Shown here: one piece after another, positions 46,356-55,622 of the stretch
How positions within the stretch are numbered: position 1 is the stretch's first letter
How the letters are laid out: every line of letters starts with the position of its first letter
Origin: Microvirga lupini
Lineage (GTDB): Bacteria > Pseudomonadota > Alphaproteobacteria > Rhizobiales > Beijerinckiaceae
DNA: 64,000 bases
Direction of reading: 5' to 3'
Assembly: GCF_014191055.1 (NCBI RefSeq)
Contig: NZ_JACHWB010000004.1
Span: 372,001-436,000, forward strand
Translations under genes and position numbers: made by a program
Notes under the pieces: generated by a model
Seen by the model: only the letters and a program-made list of their open reading frames with translations
Told to the model about the DNA's origin: nothing
The model's database searches: none

Positions 46356-46493
46356 GGGAGGCCAGCCTAAGGAACCATCATGGACATCTATCGAAAAGGA
46401 TCCATGAGTGTCGGTCCAAGAGCAGACGCCATTCCATCAAGCATCGGCCAAAACTGGAACCGCCGGGAGTTGCGCTCCAAATCAACGGGGGAG

Positions 46494-46979
46494 ATGAACG
46501 TGAAGAGTTTTACTGCTCCACGGGTGGCAGCAGCGCTTTGGGTGCTGCTCATCCCAGGACATTCCTATGCCGGCGGCGACTTTCCGGTGGCATCCTGCAA
46601 GTCATGGAACGGCACGGTTGTCGAGCGCTTGGGCATCGACACGTCCGCCGCGACGATGAGGGGCATCATCACCAAGGCTGATCTTGAGGAATACTGCGAG
46701 CGGGATCCTGGCGGCGAGACGAAGCAATACGGCGGTAAGCTCACGACAGGGCAATGCGTCTCCCGATACCAGAAGACTGAGAGAAACATCGTGCTGGCAG
46801 CACAGGCCGACTGCCGTGCGGGGACCATCCAGTTCCGCTACGGCAGCCAGGCGCCACGGAAGGTCAGGTTTCCGCTTGGGGAGGAGGCGGACACGTCTTG
46901 CGCTTCCGGCCTGCCACCATTGATCGAGCAATTCAAGATGCTCTGCCCAACGGCGGCACGGCGTATGGGTGTCGAGTAG
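46494..46979 (+). CDS. Small exported protein, unknown
   Basis: This 161-residue protein begins with a signal peptide (FTAPRVAAALWVLLIPGHSYAG, cleavage near residue 26). The mature part has five cysteines in pairs (SCKSW, YCERD, QCVSR, DCRAG, SCASG, LCPTA), consistent with periplasmic disulfides. A GTG at 46500, at better distance from GGGGGAG (46487-46493), is an alternative start. It is preceded by copy 1 of the repeated upstream element, which ties it to the two exported protease-like genes. It resembles nothing I can name. Confidence 0.65.
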   Translation: MNVKSFTAPRVAAALWVLLIPGHSYAGGDFPVASCKSWNGTVVERLGIDTSAATMRGIITKADLEEYCERDPGGETKQYGGKLTTGQCVSRYQKTERNIVLAAQADCRAGTIQFRYGSQAPRKVRFPLGEEADTSCASGLPPLIEQFKMLCPTAARRMGVE

Positions 46980-46993
46980 GGCTTGGATCGAAG

Positions 46994-47857
46994 ATGCTGA
47001 ATGCCATCCTGCACGGTAAGGGAAGAACCCTTCCAGACGACGTCAAACCAGGCGCATCCCTGAAGAGCACGTTCAAACGCTCGGAGGATCTGCTCACTGC
47101 AACCATCTTCGAGCGCTTGTCCTACTTGGACGGGGAGATCATATGGCAACTTCTCCGGAAGACCTTCAAACCGGATCTCCTTCCCAATCGCCGGCTGGCC
47201 TCTCTGGAGGAGATCGAATTCTGGCCACTTTGGACCAAGGCGAACTCGCGTCTGAAGAAGGATGTCGAACCCGATGTAGTGCTCCGGTTCGCCGTCGGTG
47301 ATCCGGCGCGGACTGTCACCCTCATCATCGAAAGCAAGCTGGATGGGGTTCAGTATCCCGACCAATGGGCCCAGCAGTGGATCGCGCATGACGAGGAGTA
47401 TTCCGGGGAGGACGGTCCGGACGAATGCTATTTCCTAGCCCTGGGCGGGTTAAGGGGCAGTGCCGAAATGACCGTCTCGACTTTCTCCGAGAGAATAGCC
47501 GAGCAACACGGCATCAGTGTCCAAGCCGCTGCCGCCGACTGGTCTGATCTTATGACCGCCCTGGATGAGGTTGACATCGAGCGCCGAGATGTCCGCCGCA
47601 TTGTCACTGATCTTCAGGAGGCTCTAGCGCTTCATGGCTACCGCCGCGTCCGACCCCTCGCTGAGTTGCCCTCCTGTTCCGACCGTCTGCGGGGCAATTT
47701 CGAGCGGTCTGCAGCCCAGCTGCGCTCCTGGGCCGTCTCTGATTCCGAACCGGTGCCGATGACAGATCTCGGCGATTTAGCGGGATGGGCGGCAACCACC
47801 ATGCGGTTCAGGCCGATCCTGTCAGACGGCCGTGTCCTTCGTAAGTTGGAGCTTTGA
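46994..47857 (+). CDS. PD-(D/E)XK nuclease-like protein
   Basis: This 287-residue protein has a compact nuclease-like core, KDVEPDVVLRFAVGDPARTVTLIIESKLDGVQYPDQWAQQW (about residues 90-130). D...E-x-K is followed by a QW..QW helix, typical of restriction-endonuclease-fold proteins of defence islands. The ATG at 46994 gives a compact protein. The stop lies 1 bp before the next start, so it forms a pair with the following gene. The target is unknown. Confidence 0.65.
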   Translation: MLNAILHGKGRTLPDDVKPGASLKSTFKRSEDLLTATIFERLSYLDGEIIWQLLRKTFKPDLLPNRRLASLEEIEFWPLWTKANSRLKKDVEPDVVLRFAVGDPARTVTLIIESKLDGVQYPDQWAQQWIAHDEEYSGEDGPDECYFLALGGLRGSAEMTVSTFSERIAEQHGISVQAAAADWSDLMTALDEVDIERRDVRRIVTDLQEALALHGYRRVRPLAELPSCSDRLRGNFERSAAQLRSWAVSDSEPVPMTDLGDLAGWAATTMRFRPILSDGRVLRKLEL

Positions 47858-47858
47858 T

Positions 47859-48488
47859 ATGAACGAGATGGTTGAACTCTCGACAGCGTTGACCGATGTG
47901 CGGCGCGCTTACAGGCTGCTTTGGTCCTATCAGCGTCGGGCGCTGGACATCATTCGTTTGATCGCCGACGGATTCGACGGACATGAATTCTATCTCTGGG
48001 AGCCCGTGAACAATGATCGTCCCGTTGGGAGGCTGAAGGACCCGACCACCCGTTGGGCATGGGACATGCTGCCGATGGGAAAGATGACGTATCTTTGCCT
48101 TCCGCAGGGAGCCGAGCGGAACCATCCCAAGGCCGGTGAATGGATGCTCGAAATCACCCTGGACTCGGACACTGGCTTTTCGGATCCCGAGACGGGGGAG
48201 GAGCCGGACCCGCAAGACTTCACCGATGTTGCCAAATCCGTGTCGAAGATCAGGCTGGTAGCATGGCAATGCACATCATCAGCTGATCTCAACTGGTACG
48301 AGGATGTTTGGAACTCGACCGACTGGCCGGATCAGGACGGAGAGTTGGTGGAACATTCCGATCCGCCGTTCCGGGCATTGAGCAAGGAATACGATTTGAA
48401 GCATCTCGCGGACAAGAGCGCGGTGAACAATGCAGTCACCGAGTTCAAGGCCCTGTTGAAAGCTAAGATGGGCATAGAGGCCGCCTAG
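47859..48488 (+). CDS. Unknown partner of the PD-(D/E)XK protein
   Basis: This 209-residue soluble protein (LWSYQRRALDIIRLIADGFDGHEFYLWEPVNNDRPVGR...) matches no recognised family. The N-terminus is helical and the middle is beta-rich with acidic loops. It starts at once after the nuclease gene and is the only co-transcribed partner, so it may be an inhibitor, sensor or recognition subunit of that nuclease. Confidence 0.6.
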   Translation: MNEMVELSTALTDVRRAYRLLWSYQRRALDIIRLIADGFDGHEFYLWEPVNNDRPVGRLKDPTTRWAWDMLPMGKMTYLCLPQGAERNHPKAGEWMLEITLDSDTGFSDPETGEEPDPQDFTDVAKSVSKIRLVAWQCTSSADLNWYEDVWNSTDWPDQDGELVEHSDPPFRALSKEYDLKHLADKSAVNNAVTEFKALLKAKMGIEAA

Positions 48489-48623
48489 CAAGAGGGAGGC
48501 CGTCGTTGACTCCACCTTGCAGGCAGTCGCATGTGAACACCAACGAACCAGTTGCACTGCCTTCAGGCGCGAATTGCCGCCTGGGGCAATGCCCTTGATC
48601 AGCCTGATAGAGACAGAGACGGG

Positions 48624-49358
48624 TCAACGCCGCTTGGCCAGGATTTGGTCAGCCTTCTCCTTGACCGCTTTGTCCAGCTCGTCTTTCGCCTTAATCGCAT
48701 CCCCATCGCAGGCTTCGACGAGTTTCGCCCATAAGGTATCGGTCACCCGCGGCGGCTTCTTCGACCGTGTCGTTCTTGCTGGGGCTCTGCCGAGCAACTG
48801 CATCGGGTCCTGTGGATCATCCAACCTCAAAGGCCGCTTGGGCTGTGCGAGTGCCTTCAAAATGTGACGTGCAAGCGACCTCACCTCTTCGAAATCAAGA
48901 TCGGCGACGAGCGTGATGTTTCCGTCGTCGTCCTTGTTCCACACCCTCACACCACTGAACAGGCCGTCACGTTCCAATGGCAGAATATTGAAATGAGCGA
49001 TGCTGTTGCGGAGAAGCCGAGGAAGGTTCTTGAGCGACCCCGGGTCGACCCTCTCCCTCTCCCCGTCTGCGCCCGTGATTTCAACGCCATTCTTAAGCTC
49101 TGTCGGGGATGGGTACACAATCCTGACTGCATCGGGCAGGGGCTTGTAACCCTTCAATAGCTCGCCCAATGCATCTGGAGCCCGCTCGTGTGGGAAGACC
49201 AGAACTCCCAGCAACGAGATCAGGAGCTGCGTATCAGAGTAGGGAGCACGGTTCTGATCAGGATCTCCAGGCTTTGGGGCCAGGGACTGGATCAGATCAA
49301 GGTTTGCAAGAATGCGCTCCGCAAGCGCCTGCAGGAGGGGGCCGATTGGATATGCCAT
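48624..49358 (-). CDS. HEPN-type protein (RNase motif RNSIAH)
   Basis: This 244-residue protein has the HEPN catalytic signature R-x4-H in LPRLLRNSIAHFNILPLER (about residues 113-131), preceded by helical segments that include DTQLLISLLGVLVFPHERA. HEPN proteins are commonly metal-independent RNases in toxin-antitoxin, abortive-infection and other defence modules. The C-terminus is lysine-rich (KAVKEKADQILAKRR). It lies 70 bp downstream of the 550-residue gene on the same strand. The similarity resembles the pEK499_p136-type HEPN family. Confidence 0.7.
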   Translation of the reverse strand: MAYPIGPLLQALAERILANLDLIQSLAPKPGDPDQNRAPYSDTQLLISLLGVLVFPHERAPDALGELLKGYKPLPDAVRIVYPSPTELKNGVEITGADGERERVDPGSLKNLPRLLRNSIAHFNILPLERDGLFSGVRVWNKDDDGNITLVADLDFEEVRSLARHILKALAQPKRPLRLDDPQDPMQLLGRAPARTTRSKKPPRVTDTLWAKLVEACDGDAIKAKDELDKAVKEKADQILAKRR

Positions 49359-49428
49359 GGGATATCACGCACCTTTGCGGTGTTTGCGAACTCGAACTTT
49401 CAGCAAGAGCGGTGAGAAGGGATCGCAA

Positions 49429-51081
49429 CTAAGATCGGGGTTTTCTGATCAGCGCCAGGAGCCCTTCACAAAGTTCACGTTCAGTCAGGCACTCGGCTGT
49501 GAGATAGGCGATATACTCCAGGTCGCTTTCGGCGTCCGAATCCACGTTCCTGTTGCTCAGGTACGCGGCCACGAGGGTGTCGCCCAGGACGTCCATGGCC
49601 TGCAGATATTTGCGAAGCCCGCTCGCCTTCGAAAGCAGCTCCGTGCCCCGCGAGTAGTATGGATCGGTAAGTGCAAGCCTTGGCAGCCTTGCGACCTCGG
49701 TCAGGAACGCTGCCACGTGGCCCCAGCCGGATTGGTGGGCGCTCTTTGCCCCAATCTCCGGAATGACTTTGTTGTATTCGTAAAGGGGGGCAAACCGCCC
49801 ATCCATCGCTTTCTCCAAGCGGGCCCTGGCACTGTCCAGGATGCCAGCCAAGGCGGGGTCGTTCTCGCTGAGGGGGCGGCCCATTTGGTCTGCCATGGTG
49901 CGCGCGTCGTCGATGATGCGTTTGCTCTGGCGCCCGATGAAGGCTTCTATGTCGCCCCCGATGGCAGCGACCAATGCCGTTCTTCCCTTCTGGTCCTCGT
50001 TTTGGAGCTCGGCCTCGAAGAGCGGCCTGGCGAGGGATGGAACCCACCTCTGCGCATCTCCCATCCCGAAGCTGAACTTCCTCAAAAGGGTGGAGCAACG
50101 CGTTTTTGCGTTTTCGATCTCCTTCAGCATCTTTTCGTCAGGCAGGATGTTTAGACGGTACTTTGACTCGCGTACCACGGTTCCCGCGGTGTCCTTGCCC
50201 TGCTTTTCAAACAGGGTCGGTGGCAAGGGCAGTCGTAATGGGGGCAGGCGGCTTGCCTCGTTGACGATGGCGATTGCGCCCTTCTCGAATACCCCGCTGA
50301 GATCCCGCTTCAACGGGTCTATGGGTGTCAAGATGCCGGAGCTGGTGAGCGTTGGTACGGGATTGCCTTCGTCGTCCTCGACTGTGACGTCGCCGGTTTC
50401 CGGGTCCACCGTGACCGTGTTCAGAGCCCCTGGCTGATCGTCGAGAAGCTCCTTGTAAGCCTCCCAGAGAAGCCGGCCCTCCTCGGTGCCTTCGGGATGA
50501 ACCAGGCGAGGGATATCGCACACCTCGCGGGAGAGGCGGGTGGAGCTGCCTTGCACCAAGTCTATCCATTGGCGAAGGCTGTCTGCCTGCTGCAGGCTAA
50601 GAGGGAGACCAAGCGTCAGCCGCGTTGCTTCGGGGGCGTTCAGGAGAAAGTTCTGGTCGGCCCCAATCAGGACCGTTCCGCAATCGTCGTTCTCCCGCTG
50701 CACCCAGAGGACGTTCGTCGGCGAGGTGACGTTGTCGGTGTGGAGGTACAGATGGAACTCGTAGTCTCCACCGGATGCCACTTGGATCTCGTAAAGGTCC
50801 AGCAACACGTCCTTGGTCGTCGGGCAGGCTGCCGACAGCACGATGACCAACTTCACATACCTTGGAGCACCCTTGTCCGAGAGGACCTGGAGGTGTGCCG
50901 CCGCTCTGTGGTCCAAGCCTGAAACGACGCCGATCAGGGTGCGTGCGTCCTCAAGGGCGGGAGGGCCGCCCTGGGGGGTGTGGCCGCTGAGTTCCAGCGT
51001 GGAAGGACGCAGATACAAGTCCACGCTCTGGGTAGATTTGGAGGGCGAACTCGTCCCGTGGTCAATCGCCTTCTGGTCCAT
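49429..51081 (-). CDS. Large unknown protein upstream of a HEPN gene
   Basis: This protein of about 550 residues belongs to no family I recognise. The N-terminal half is beta-rich with the segment YVKLVIVLSAACPTTKDVLLDLYEIQ. A conserved-looking middle follows (about 200-260), then a long alpha-helical C-terminal half (AIGGDIEAFIGRQSKRIIDDARTMADQM...). No Walker motif or nuclease motif is visible. It is the first gene of a two-gene operon with the HEPN RNase-like protein and could be its sensor or antitoxin. An ATG at 51096 is an alternative start. Confidence 0.6.
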   Translation of the reverse strand: MDQKAIDHGTSSPSKSTQSVDLYLRPSTLELSGHTPQGGPPALEDARTLIGVVSGLDHRAAAHLQVLSDKGAPRYVKLVIVLSAACPTTKDVLLDLYEIQVASGGDYEFHLYLHTDNVTSPTNVLWVQRENDDCGTVLIGADQNFLLNAPEATRLTLGLPLSLQQADSLRQWIDLVQGSSTRLSREVCDIPRLVHPEGTEEGRLLWEAYKELLDDQPGALNTVTVDPETGDVTVEDDEGNPVPTLTSSGILTPIDPLKRDLSGVFEKGAIAIVNEASRLPPLRLPLPPTLFEKQGKDTAGTVVRESKYRLNILPDEKMLKEIENAKTRCSTLLRKFSFGMGDAQRWVPSLARPLFEAELQNEDQKGRTALVAAIGGDIEAFIGRQSKRIIDDARTMADQMGRPLSENDPALAGILDSARARLEKAMDGRFAPLYEYNKVIPEIGAKSAHQSGWGHVAAFLTEVARLPRLALTDPYYSRGTELLSKASGLRKYLQAMDVLGDTLVAAYLSNRNVDSDAESDLEYIAYLTAECLTERELCEGLLALIRKPRS

Positions 51082-51220
51082 AGGGATTCCCAACATTTGT
51101 AGCCGCCCATCAGTAGCACGGCCGCTTAAGCTTAGCGATTCGGCCGCCTTCGGGGCATGGGCTGACTCGGCATGAGTGTGCAGGGCCGGAGAGCCAAGGC
51201 ATCGGTCAGGGGTGTGGCGG

Positions 51221-51250
51221 GATAGGCATTGAATCGTCTATTCTTGTATT
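51221..51250 (+). repeat. Upstream element, copy 2 (partial)
   Basis: CATTGAATCGTCTATTCTTGTATT matches the second half of the element seen at 46331-46355 and 52616-52641, with one extra base. GGATAGGCATTGA also recurs at about 52780. It lies about 100 bp before the exported ClpP-fold gene. Confidence 0.5.
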
Positions 51251-51346
51251 GGGTATATCTCGGTCCTGGGCGGCCTCTTGGCAGAGGAACCGCCCAGGAT
51301 GATGCCGTGGTGTTCCCGCTGCCCTTCACGAACCCCTTTCCAACCA

Positions 51347-52387
51347 ATGGATATGATGTCGCGAACACTACTCAGGACGCTGGCGATCTGCTTCGGCGTT
51401 ACGCTGTCTCAACAGGCTGCCGCCGCCGATATCCGGACCGGTACTCTCCCGGATGGTTCGACAATCGTGATCGTGACGGGCGATTTCGTGGCTTCCGACA
51501 TAGAGGTCTTCAAATCGAAGATCGCGGGGGTGCGAAAAGGGGTGGTTGCCCTGGACAGCAATGGGGGGAGCCTTCACGCGGGCATTCAGATGGGCACCGC
51601 AATCCGCCTGCGCGGGCTTGCAACTGTTGTGCCGGTCGGAAGCCAATGCGCCTCCGCATGCGCGATTGCATGGTTGGGTGGCACACCGCGGATGATGGGC
51701 AGTGATGCCAAAATCGGGTTCCATGCGGCCTATAGGCTGGAAAACGGCGCCGCCATCGAGACCGGGGTCGGAAACGCTCTCTTGGGCGCATACCTCAGCA
51801 ATCTAGGGCTTTCAGACCAAGCCATCGTCTACGTAACCATGGCTGCACCAAGCTCCATGACCTGGCTCAGCCGGAGAGAGGCGGAAACTCTCGGCATTGA
51901 TATATTAAACGAGACAGAAGATCGTCCTCCGGCCGTTTCAGCGCCGCGCCAGGAATCACCAGCCCCGGCGAGCCCGGCGCCGACACTGTCCGCGGAGTTC
52001 CTGGCCCGTCAGTTCGCCCATGAATATTTCGAGAAACTTGGATCGTACGCTGGGGCGACTTCAGAATTGTTTGAAGAATCCTATGCCGCATCCGTCTTCT
52101 ATCACAACAAGACCGTTCCCCGGGGCCAGATCGTACGGGAGAAGGTTAACTACGGGGCACGATGGCCCAAGCGGTCCTACAAATGGCGTGAGGAGACCCT
52201 GAGCGTCTCCTGCGCCCCCGGCGGCCAAACTTGCACGGTGGAAGGCCTAGTCAATTGGACCGCCCGCAGCGACGAAAGGCGGAAATCCGCTGCAGGCGTG
52301 GCCAGCATGCGTCTGACCATCATGTGGGATGGTGTCCGCAGGCAAATCATCGAAGAGGTTAGTAAGGTCGTTGCGAAGGACTCTTAA
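51347..52387 (+). CDS. Exported ClpP/crotonase-fold protein (COG3904-like)
   Basis: This 346-residue protein has a signal peptide (MSRTLLRTLAICFGVTLSQQAAAAD, cleavage about residue 27). A ClpP-like domain follows: VVALDSNGGSLHAGIQMGTAIR (about 65-86), then VGSQCASACAIAWLGG with the serine in the ASAC position (about 102), and FHAAYR with a possible catalytic histidine. This is the pattern of periplasmic COG3904-type proteins, putative serine proteases of unknown substrate. A separate C-terminal domain (residues 210-346) is NTF2-like. The gene is next to a paralogue. ATG at 51347 is one of three close starts. Confidence 0.75.
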   Translation: MDMMSRTLLRTLAICFGVTLSQQAAAADIRTGTLPDGSTIVIVTGDFVASDIEVFKSKIAGVRKGVVALDSNGGSLHAGIQMGTAIRLRGLATVVPVGSQCASACAIAWLGGTPRMMGSDAKIGFHAAYRLENGAAIETGVGNALLGAYLSNLGLSDQAIVYVTMAAPSSMTWLSRREAETLGIDILNETEDRPPAVSAPRQESPAPASPAPTLSAEFLARQFAHEYFEKLGSYAGATSELFEESYAASVFYHNKTVPRGQIVREKVNYGARWPKRSYKWREETLSVSCAPGGQTCTVEGLVNWTARSDERRKSAAGVASMRLTIMWDGVRRQIIEEVSKVVAKDS

Positions 52388-52801
52388 GAGAGCCTCTCGG
52401 GAGCAATAATCGGCATTCTCAAGTCAGAGAGGCAAAGCCTGGCTGGCTTCGGTCGCCAGCGGGCCCGGGCTTGGGCAGCACCGCTCCATCGCACAGCTTT
52501 AGGCTTACGTCTCTACGAAAGACTTCGAATAGACTTCCCCAGGGCTTTGGGCTCGACAGATCCGGAGACCTGCTCCGAAGGGAGAAAGGCGACTGACCGA
52601 AATATTCCGCACCGGCACGTCGAATCGCTATCCTCGTTCCTATCAGTTGGCTGACGGATCCTCATAGGCCGTCTAAGACGAACACTTCTGCGAGGCAGTT
52701 TGAGAACGGGGCGGCATCCCGATATGCCGCGGCTCACGTTGAAGACGACACCGAGATGTTGTGCTCGCGTCCTGCGTTCGGATAGGCATTGAGAGGCCGT
52801 T
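52388..52801. other. Intergenic region with copy 3 of the upstream element
   Basis: About 410 bp between the two exported protease-like genes contains no gene. The repeated element copy lies at 52602-52641. Short A+T-rich pieces and a GGATAGGCATTGA sequence near 52780 precede the next start (GAGAGG at 52790-52795). Confidence 0.5.
52602..52641 (+). repeat. Upstream element, copy 3
   Basis: TATTCCGCACCGGCACGTCGAATCGCTATCCTCGTTCC matches copy 1 (46313-46355) over its whole length with scattered substitutions. The spacing of TCCGC to TAT(T/C)CT is the same in both. It lies about 160-200 bp before the second ClpP-fold gene. Confidence 0.6.
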
Positions 52802-53836
52802 ATGGGGCGAGATGTTGAACAGATGATGCGCGTTGGGTTGAGGTCACTGCTGGCGCTTAAAAGGACCAGTGCTTCATTGCTGTTCTGCTCGGTTGTAGCC
52901 TTCCATTGCATTGGCGCTGCATCTGCAATGGAATTCAAGCTGGAAAACTCAAAAGATCACACAAGTGCAGCTGTGTTTGCTCGGGGCCCGATTGAAGCGG
53001 GCGATGCCCAAAAGATGCAGCAGCTTATAGGAAGTAGCTCGCTGCCAGTCGAGATCCTGTCAATAGAGAGTCCTGGTGGCAGTGTTGCCGAGGCAAAGAA
53101 AGTGGCAGAGATAGTAAAGCTCAGCCAGTTAATTGTGGTCGCCGATCACGAATGTGCGTCGGCTTGCGCCCAAGTGATATTCCCGGCAGGCAAGTACTCG
53201 ATTCTTACAAAGGGTAGCCTTTTAGGTATCCACTCTTGTTCCAGTCAGGGGGTAAGGTCTGAAGTCTGCAATGAAGATATTGCGAATTTCGTCGTGTCGA
53301 ATGGTTTTCCGCACGGGACAGTCGATATGTATATGGACCTGTACAATCCGTCTGACATGAAATGGATGGGCGAGATAGCTGCGCGTTGCTTCGGATACTA
53401 CCATGCAATCGGAGAGCCCCTGCCCAATAACGGCGGGAAGAAAGCGTGCGTGGATGGATACATATTTACATCCAGTTCGGGGATCAAAACTAGACCCTAC
53501 GGGCCGAGTTTCGATTGCACCAAAGCGCGAACCAAAGTGGAAAAACTGCTTTGCATGGACAAAGAGTTGATGGCTTCCGACAGCGTATTGGGGCGAGCTT
53601 ATGATGCAAGACGCCAGAAATCGAATGATGACGAAAAGCCCCGTTTGAAGGCAGAGCAGATCGCTTGGATCAACAGAAGAAACGACAAATGTTCGGGGTT
53701 GATACCGGACGAGCTCGGCTATATCGACACGCGTGAAGCTGCACTTTGCCTCTTCTTAGCCAATGAGGCCAGAATTTATGAACTCATAGGGTTCGATCCT
53801 GCCAAGCCTTCTAGCTCCATCCGGCAGACGCCTTGA
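52802..53836 (+). CDS. Exported ClpP-fold protein with C-terminal LprI-like domain
   Basis: This 344-residue protein has a hydrophobic leader (SASLLFCSVVAFHCIGAASA). The ClpP-like domain has SIESPGGSVAEAKKVAEIV (about 95-113) and the serine region DHECASACAQVIFPAG (about 117-132). A C-terminal segment FDCTKARTKVEKLLCMDKELMASDSVLGRAYDARR...AWINRRNDKC (about 237-300) is the LprI/DUF1311 domain, with paired cysteines, known from a lysozyme-inhibitor family. It is a paralogue of the preceding gene with a different tail. The start with GAGAGG 6 nt upstream was chosen. The substrate is unknown. Confidence 0.75.
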   Translation: MGRDVEQMMRVGLRSLLALKRTSASLLFCSVVAFHCIGAASAMEFKLENSKDHTSAAVFARGPIEAGDAQKMQQLIGSSSLPVEILSIESPGGSVAEAKKVAEIVKLSQLIVVADHECASACAQVIFPAGKYSILTKGSLLGIHSCSSQGVRSEVCNEDIANFVVSNGFPHGTVDMYMDLYNPSDMKWMGEIAARCFGYYHAIGEPLPNNGGKKACVDGYIFTSSSGIKTRPYGPSFDCTKARTKVEKLLCMDKELMASDSVLGRAYDARRQKSNDDEKPRLKAEQIAWINRRNDKCSGLIPDELGYIDTREAALCLFLANEARIYELIGFDPAKPSSSIRQTP

Positions 53837-53849
53837 GGCGGAAGGACTC

Positions 53850-55535
53850 CTAAGGACTGCTGGCTCTCTCTTTGCTCCACCGGGTCCTCCGGCCGTCGGT
53901 CGTCTCGGCCGCCGTGACCTCGTACCGAGGGTGCTTGTCGATCTCGGGCTTCAGCGCGTCTGACGGGAATTCGCCGTATCCTCCGCCCTCGTTGGCCTGG
54001 GCATGGCCCTGGATCGCGTCCAGCTTCGCCGAATCCATGCCGCATCGGCGCCCCACCGTCTTGAACCGATGCCGCCATGCATGGTTGGGCAGAACATCGC
54101 GATCATCAATCCCAAGACCGCGGACCCACAAGGCGATGCTCTGGCCGACGCGGACGTAGGTGGGGTTCTGCCCCGAGACTCCCTCCTTCTGCCGCTCGGG
54201 CGCATAGAACAGCGGACCCTTGCCACGCTGCTGGACGAAGTCGATGAAGCCCTGCTCGACCAGGTGGTCGTGCAGGGGGATCATGCGGAACCGGCGGGTT
54301 TTCACGCTTCCGGCCTCGGGCGTGATCTTGATGGTGTAGAACGTCACCTCGACTTTGCGGCCATTCTCCATCCGGACCATCGAGTCCTCGAAGACGTCCT
54401 GGCCACGGAGCTGGGTGATCTCGTTGACCCGTGCGCCGGTGTAGGCGCACAGCCACGGCACCCAGCGCCGTGCGGCGGCATGCTCCGGCGTGATCAGCGG
54501 GCTCGGCGGCGCCAGCGCGGCCGACAGGATCATCCGCGCCTCTTGATCCGTGAACCCCTTCCCGCGGCTCTCCACCTTTTTCGGCACCGTGACCTCGATC
54601 TCGCCGGCCGGATTCGCCTTCACCTTGCCTTGTCCCTTGGCCCAGCCGTACACGGCGCTGGCGGCGGCGATGTAGACCTCCTTGACCGTCTTGGGACCGA
54701 GGGGCTTCCCTTTCTTGTTCTTGGAGTCCGGCTGCGGACTCTCCAGAAGGTGGTCCCGCCACCGCATCAGGTCCTCTTCCGTAACATCGCGCGCGTCCCT
54801 GACGCCGACGAAGGCCACCATCTTCTGGATGACAGGCTCCCAGCGCTTGACCGTCTTCGGACTGATCTGCTTGCTCTTCTTGTAGGCCTCCCAGAGCTCC
54901 TCCATGGTCAGCGGGGGCCCAAAACGCTGCGGCGCCGGGAAGCGCTCGGCCTGCGGGTCGGGCCGGTAATCGCCCTCGGCGTTGCGGCGCAGCTGGGCGT
55001 GGGCGTCCCGCATCGCCTCCGCAGTCGCGAGGATGATCCGCTTGCGGTCTTGCGGGCTGACCTGGAGGCCGTGCCTGGCGAGCAGGTCGTCCACCCGCGG
55101 GCCGTAGCGGTCGCGGGCCAGGGCCTCGGCCTCGGTCCAGCCGGTGGTGAGCAGGAGTCCGGACGGGATTTTGCGCTGCCGCTGCCGGACCGAGTGGATC
55201 AGGTTGTCGAAGGCGAGGGCAAAGACCCAGAGTTCGGTCCCGCCCGGATTCGCCCGGTGGGCCACGACCTCCTCGCGGTAGACCTCGCCGGCCAGGGCAT
55301 GGACCTGCTCATGGCTGAGGGCGACCAGGCCTTGGCGCAGGCTCTTCCAGCGCTCCTCGAACTCCGCCGCGACGGCGGGAAAGCGCGCCCGGGCAACGGC
55401 CGGATCCTTGGTCCCGAGGCTGCGGACCACCTCTTGCTTGCCGACGACGGCCACCAGGTCCGCCGGCACGCGCTGGCGGAAGAGGTAGACCCCGGTCTTG
55501 CGGTGCCGCTGGGGACGGACCATGCCAAGCGCCAT
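53850..55535 (-). CDS. Tyrosine integrase next to a tRNA-Ser fragment
   Basis: This tyrosine recombinase of about 561 residues has an N-terminal arm-type domain (GVYLFRQRVPADLVAVVGKQEVVRSLGTKD), a core-binding domain around residues 210-290 and the catalytic domain. Arginine I is in CAYTGARVNEITQLRG (about 363), the H-x-x-R box is HAWRHRFKT (about 490), and YGEF (about 521) likely holds the nucleophilic tyrosine. It starts 88 bp from a truncated tRNA-Ser(CGA), in the same orientation, as expected for an integrase that targets a tRNA 3' end. Alternative starts at 55568 and 55523 exist. It was probably responsible for inserting the DNA to its left. Confidence 0.9.
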   Translation of the reverse strand: MALGMVRPQRHRKTGVYLFRQRVPADLVAVVGKQEVVRSLGTKDPAVARARFPAVAAEFEERWKSLRQGLVALSHEQVHALAGEVYREEVVAHRANPGGTELWVFALAFDNLIHSVRQRQRKIPSGLLLTTGWTEAEALARDRYGPRVDDLLARHGLQVSPQDRKRIILATAEAMRDAHAQLRRNAEGDYRPDPQAERFPAPQRFGPPLTMEELWEAYKKSKQISPKTVKRWEPVIQKMVAFVGVRDARDVTEEDLMRWRDHLLESPQPDSKNKKGKPLGPKTVKEVYIAAASAVYGWAKGQGKVKANPAGEIEVTVPKKVESRGKGFTDQEARMILSAALAPPSPLITPEHAAARRWVPWLCAYTGARVNEITQLRGQDVFEDSMVRMENGRKVEVTFYTIKITPEAGSVKTRRFRMIPLHDHLVEQGFIDFVQQRGKGPLFYAPERQKEGVSGQNPTYVRVGQSIALWVRGLGIDDRDVLPNHAWRHRFKTVGRRCGMDSAKLDAIQGHAQANEGGGYGEFPSDALKPEIDKHPRYEVTAAETTDGRRTRWSKERASSP

Positions 55536-55622
55536 TGTGGAGCACCCTTGTGTAGCACAGGGCGCCACGAAGCCGTTGCACGGCTAGAATCCTATAGCAG
55601 AATCAAGGGATTGGGAAGGCAA

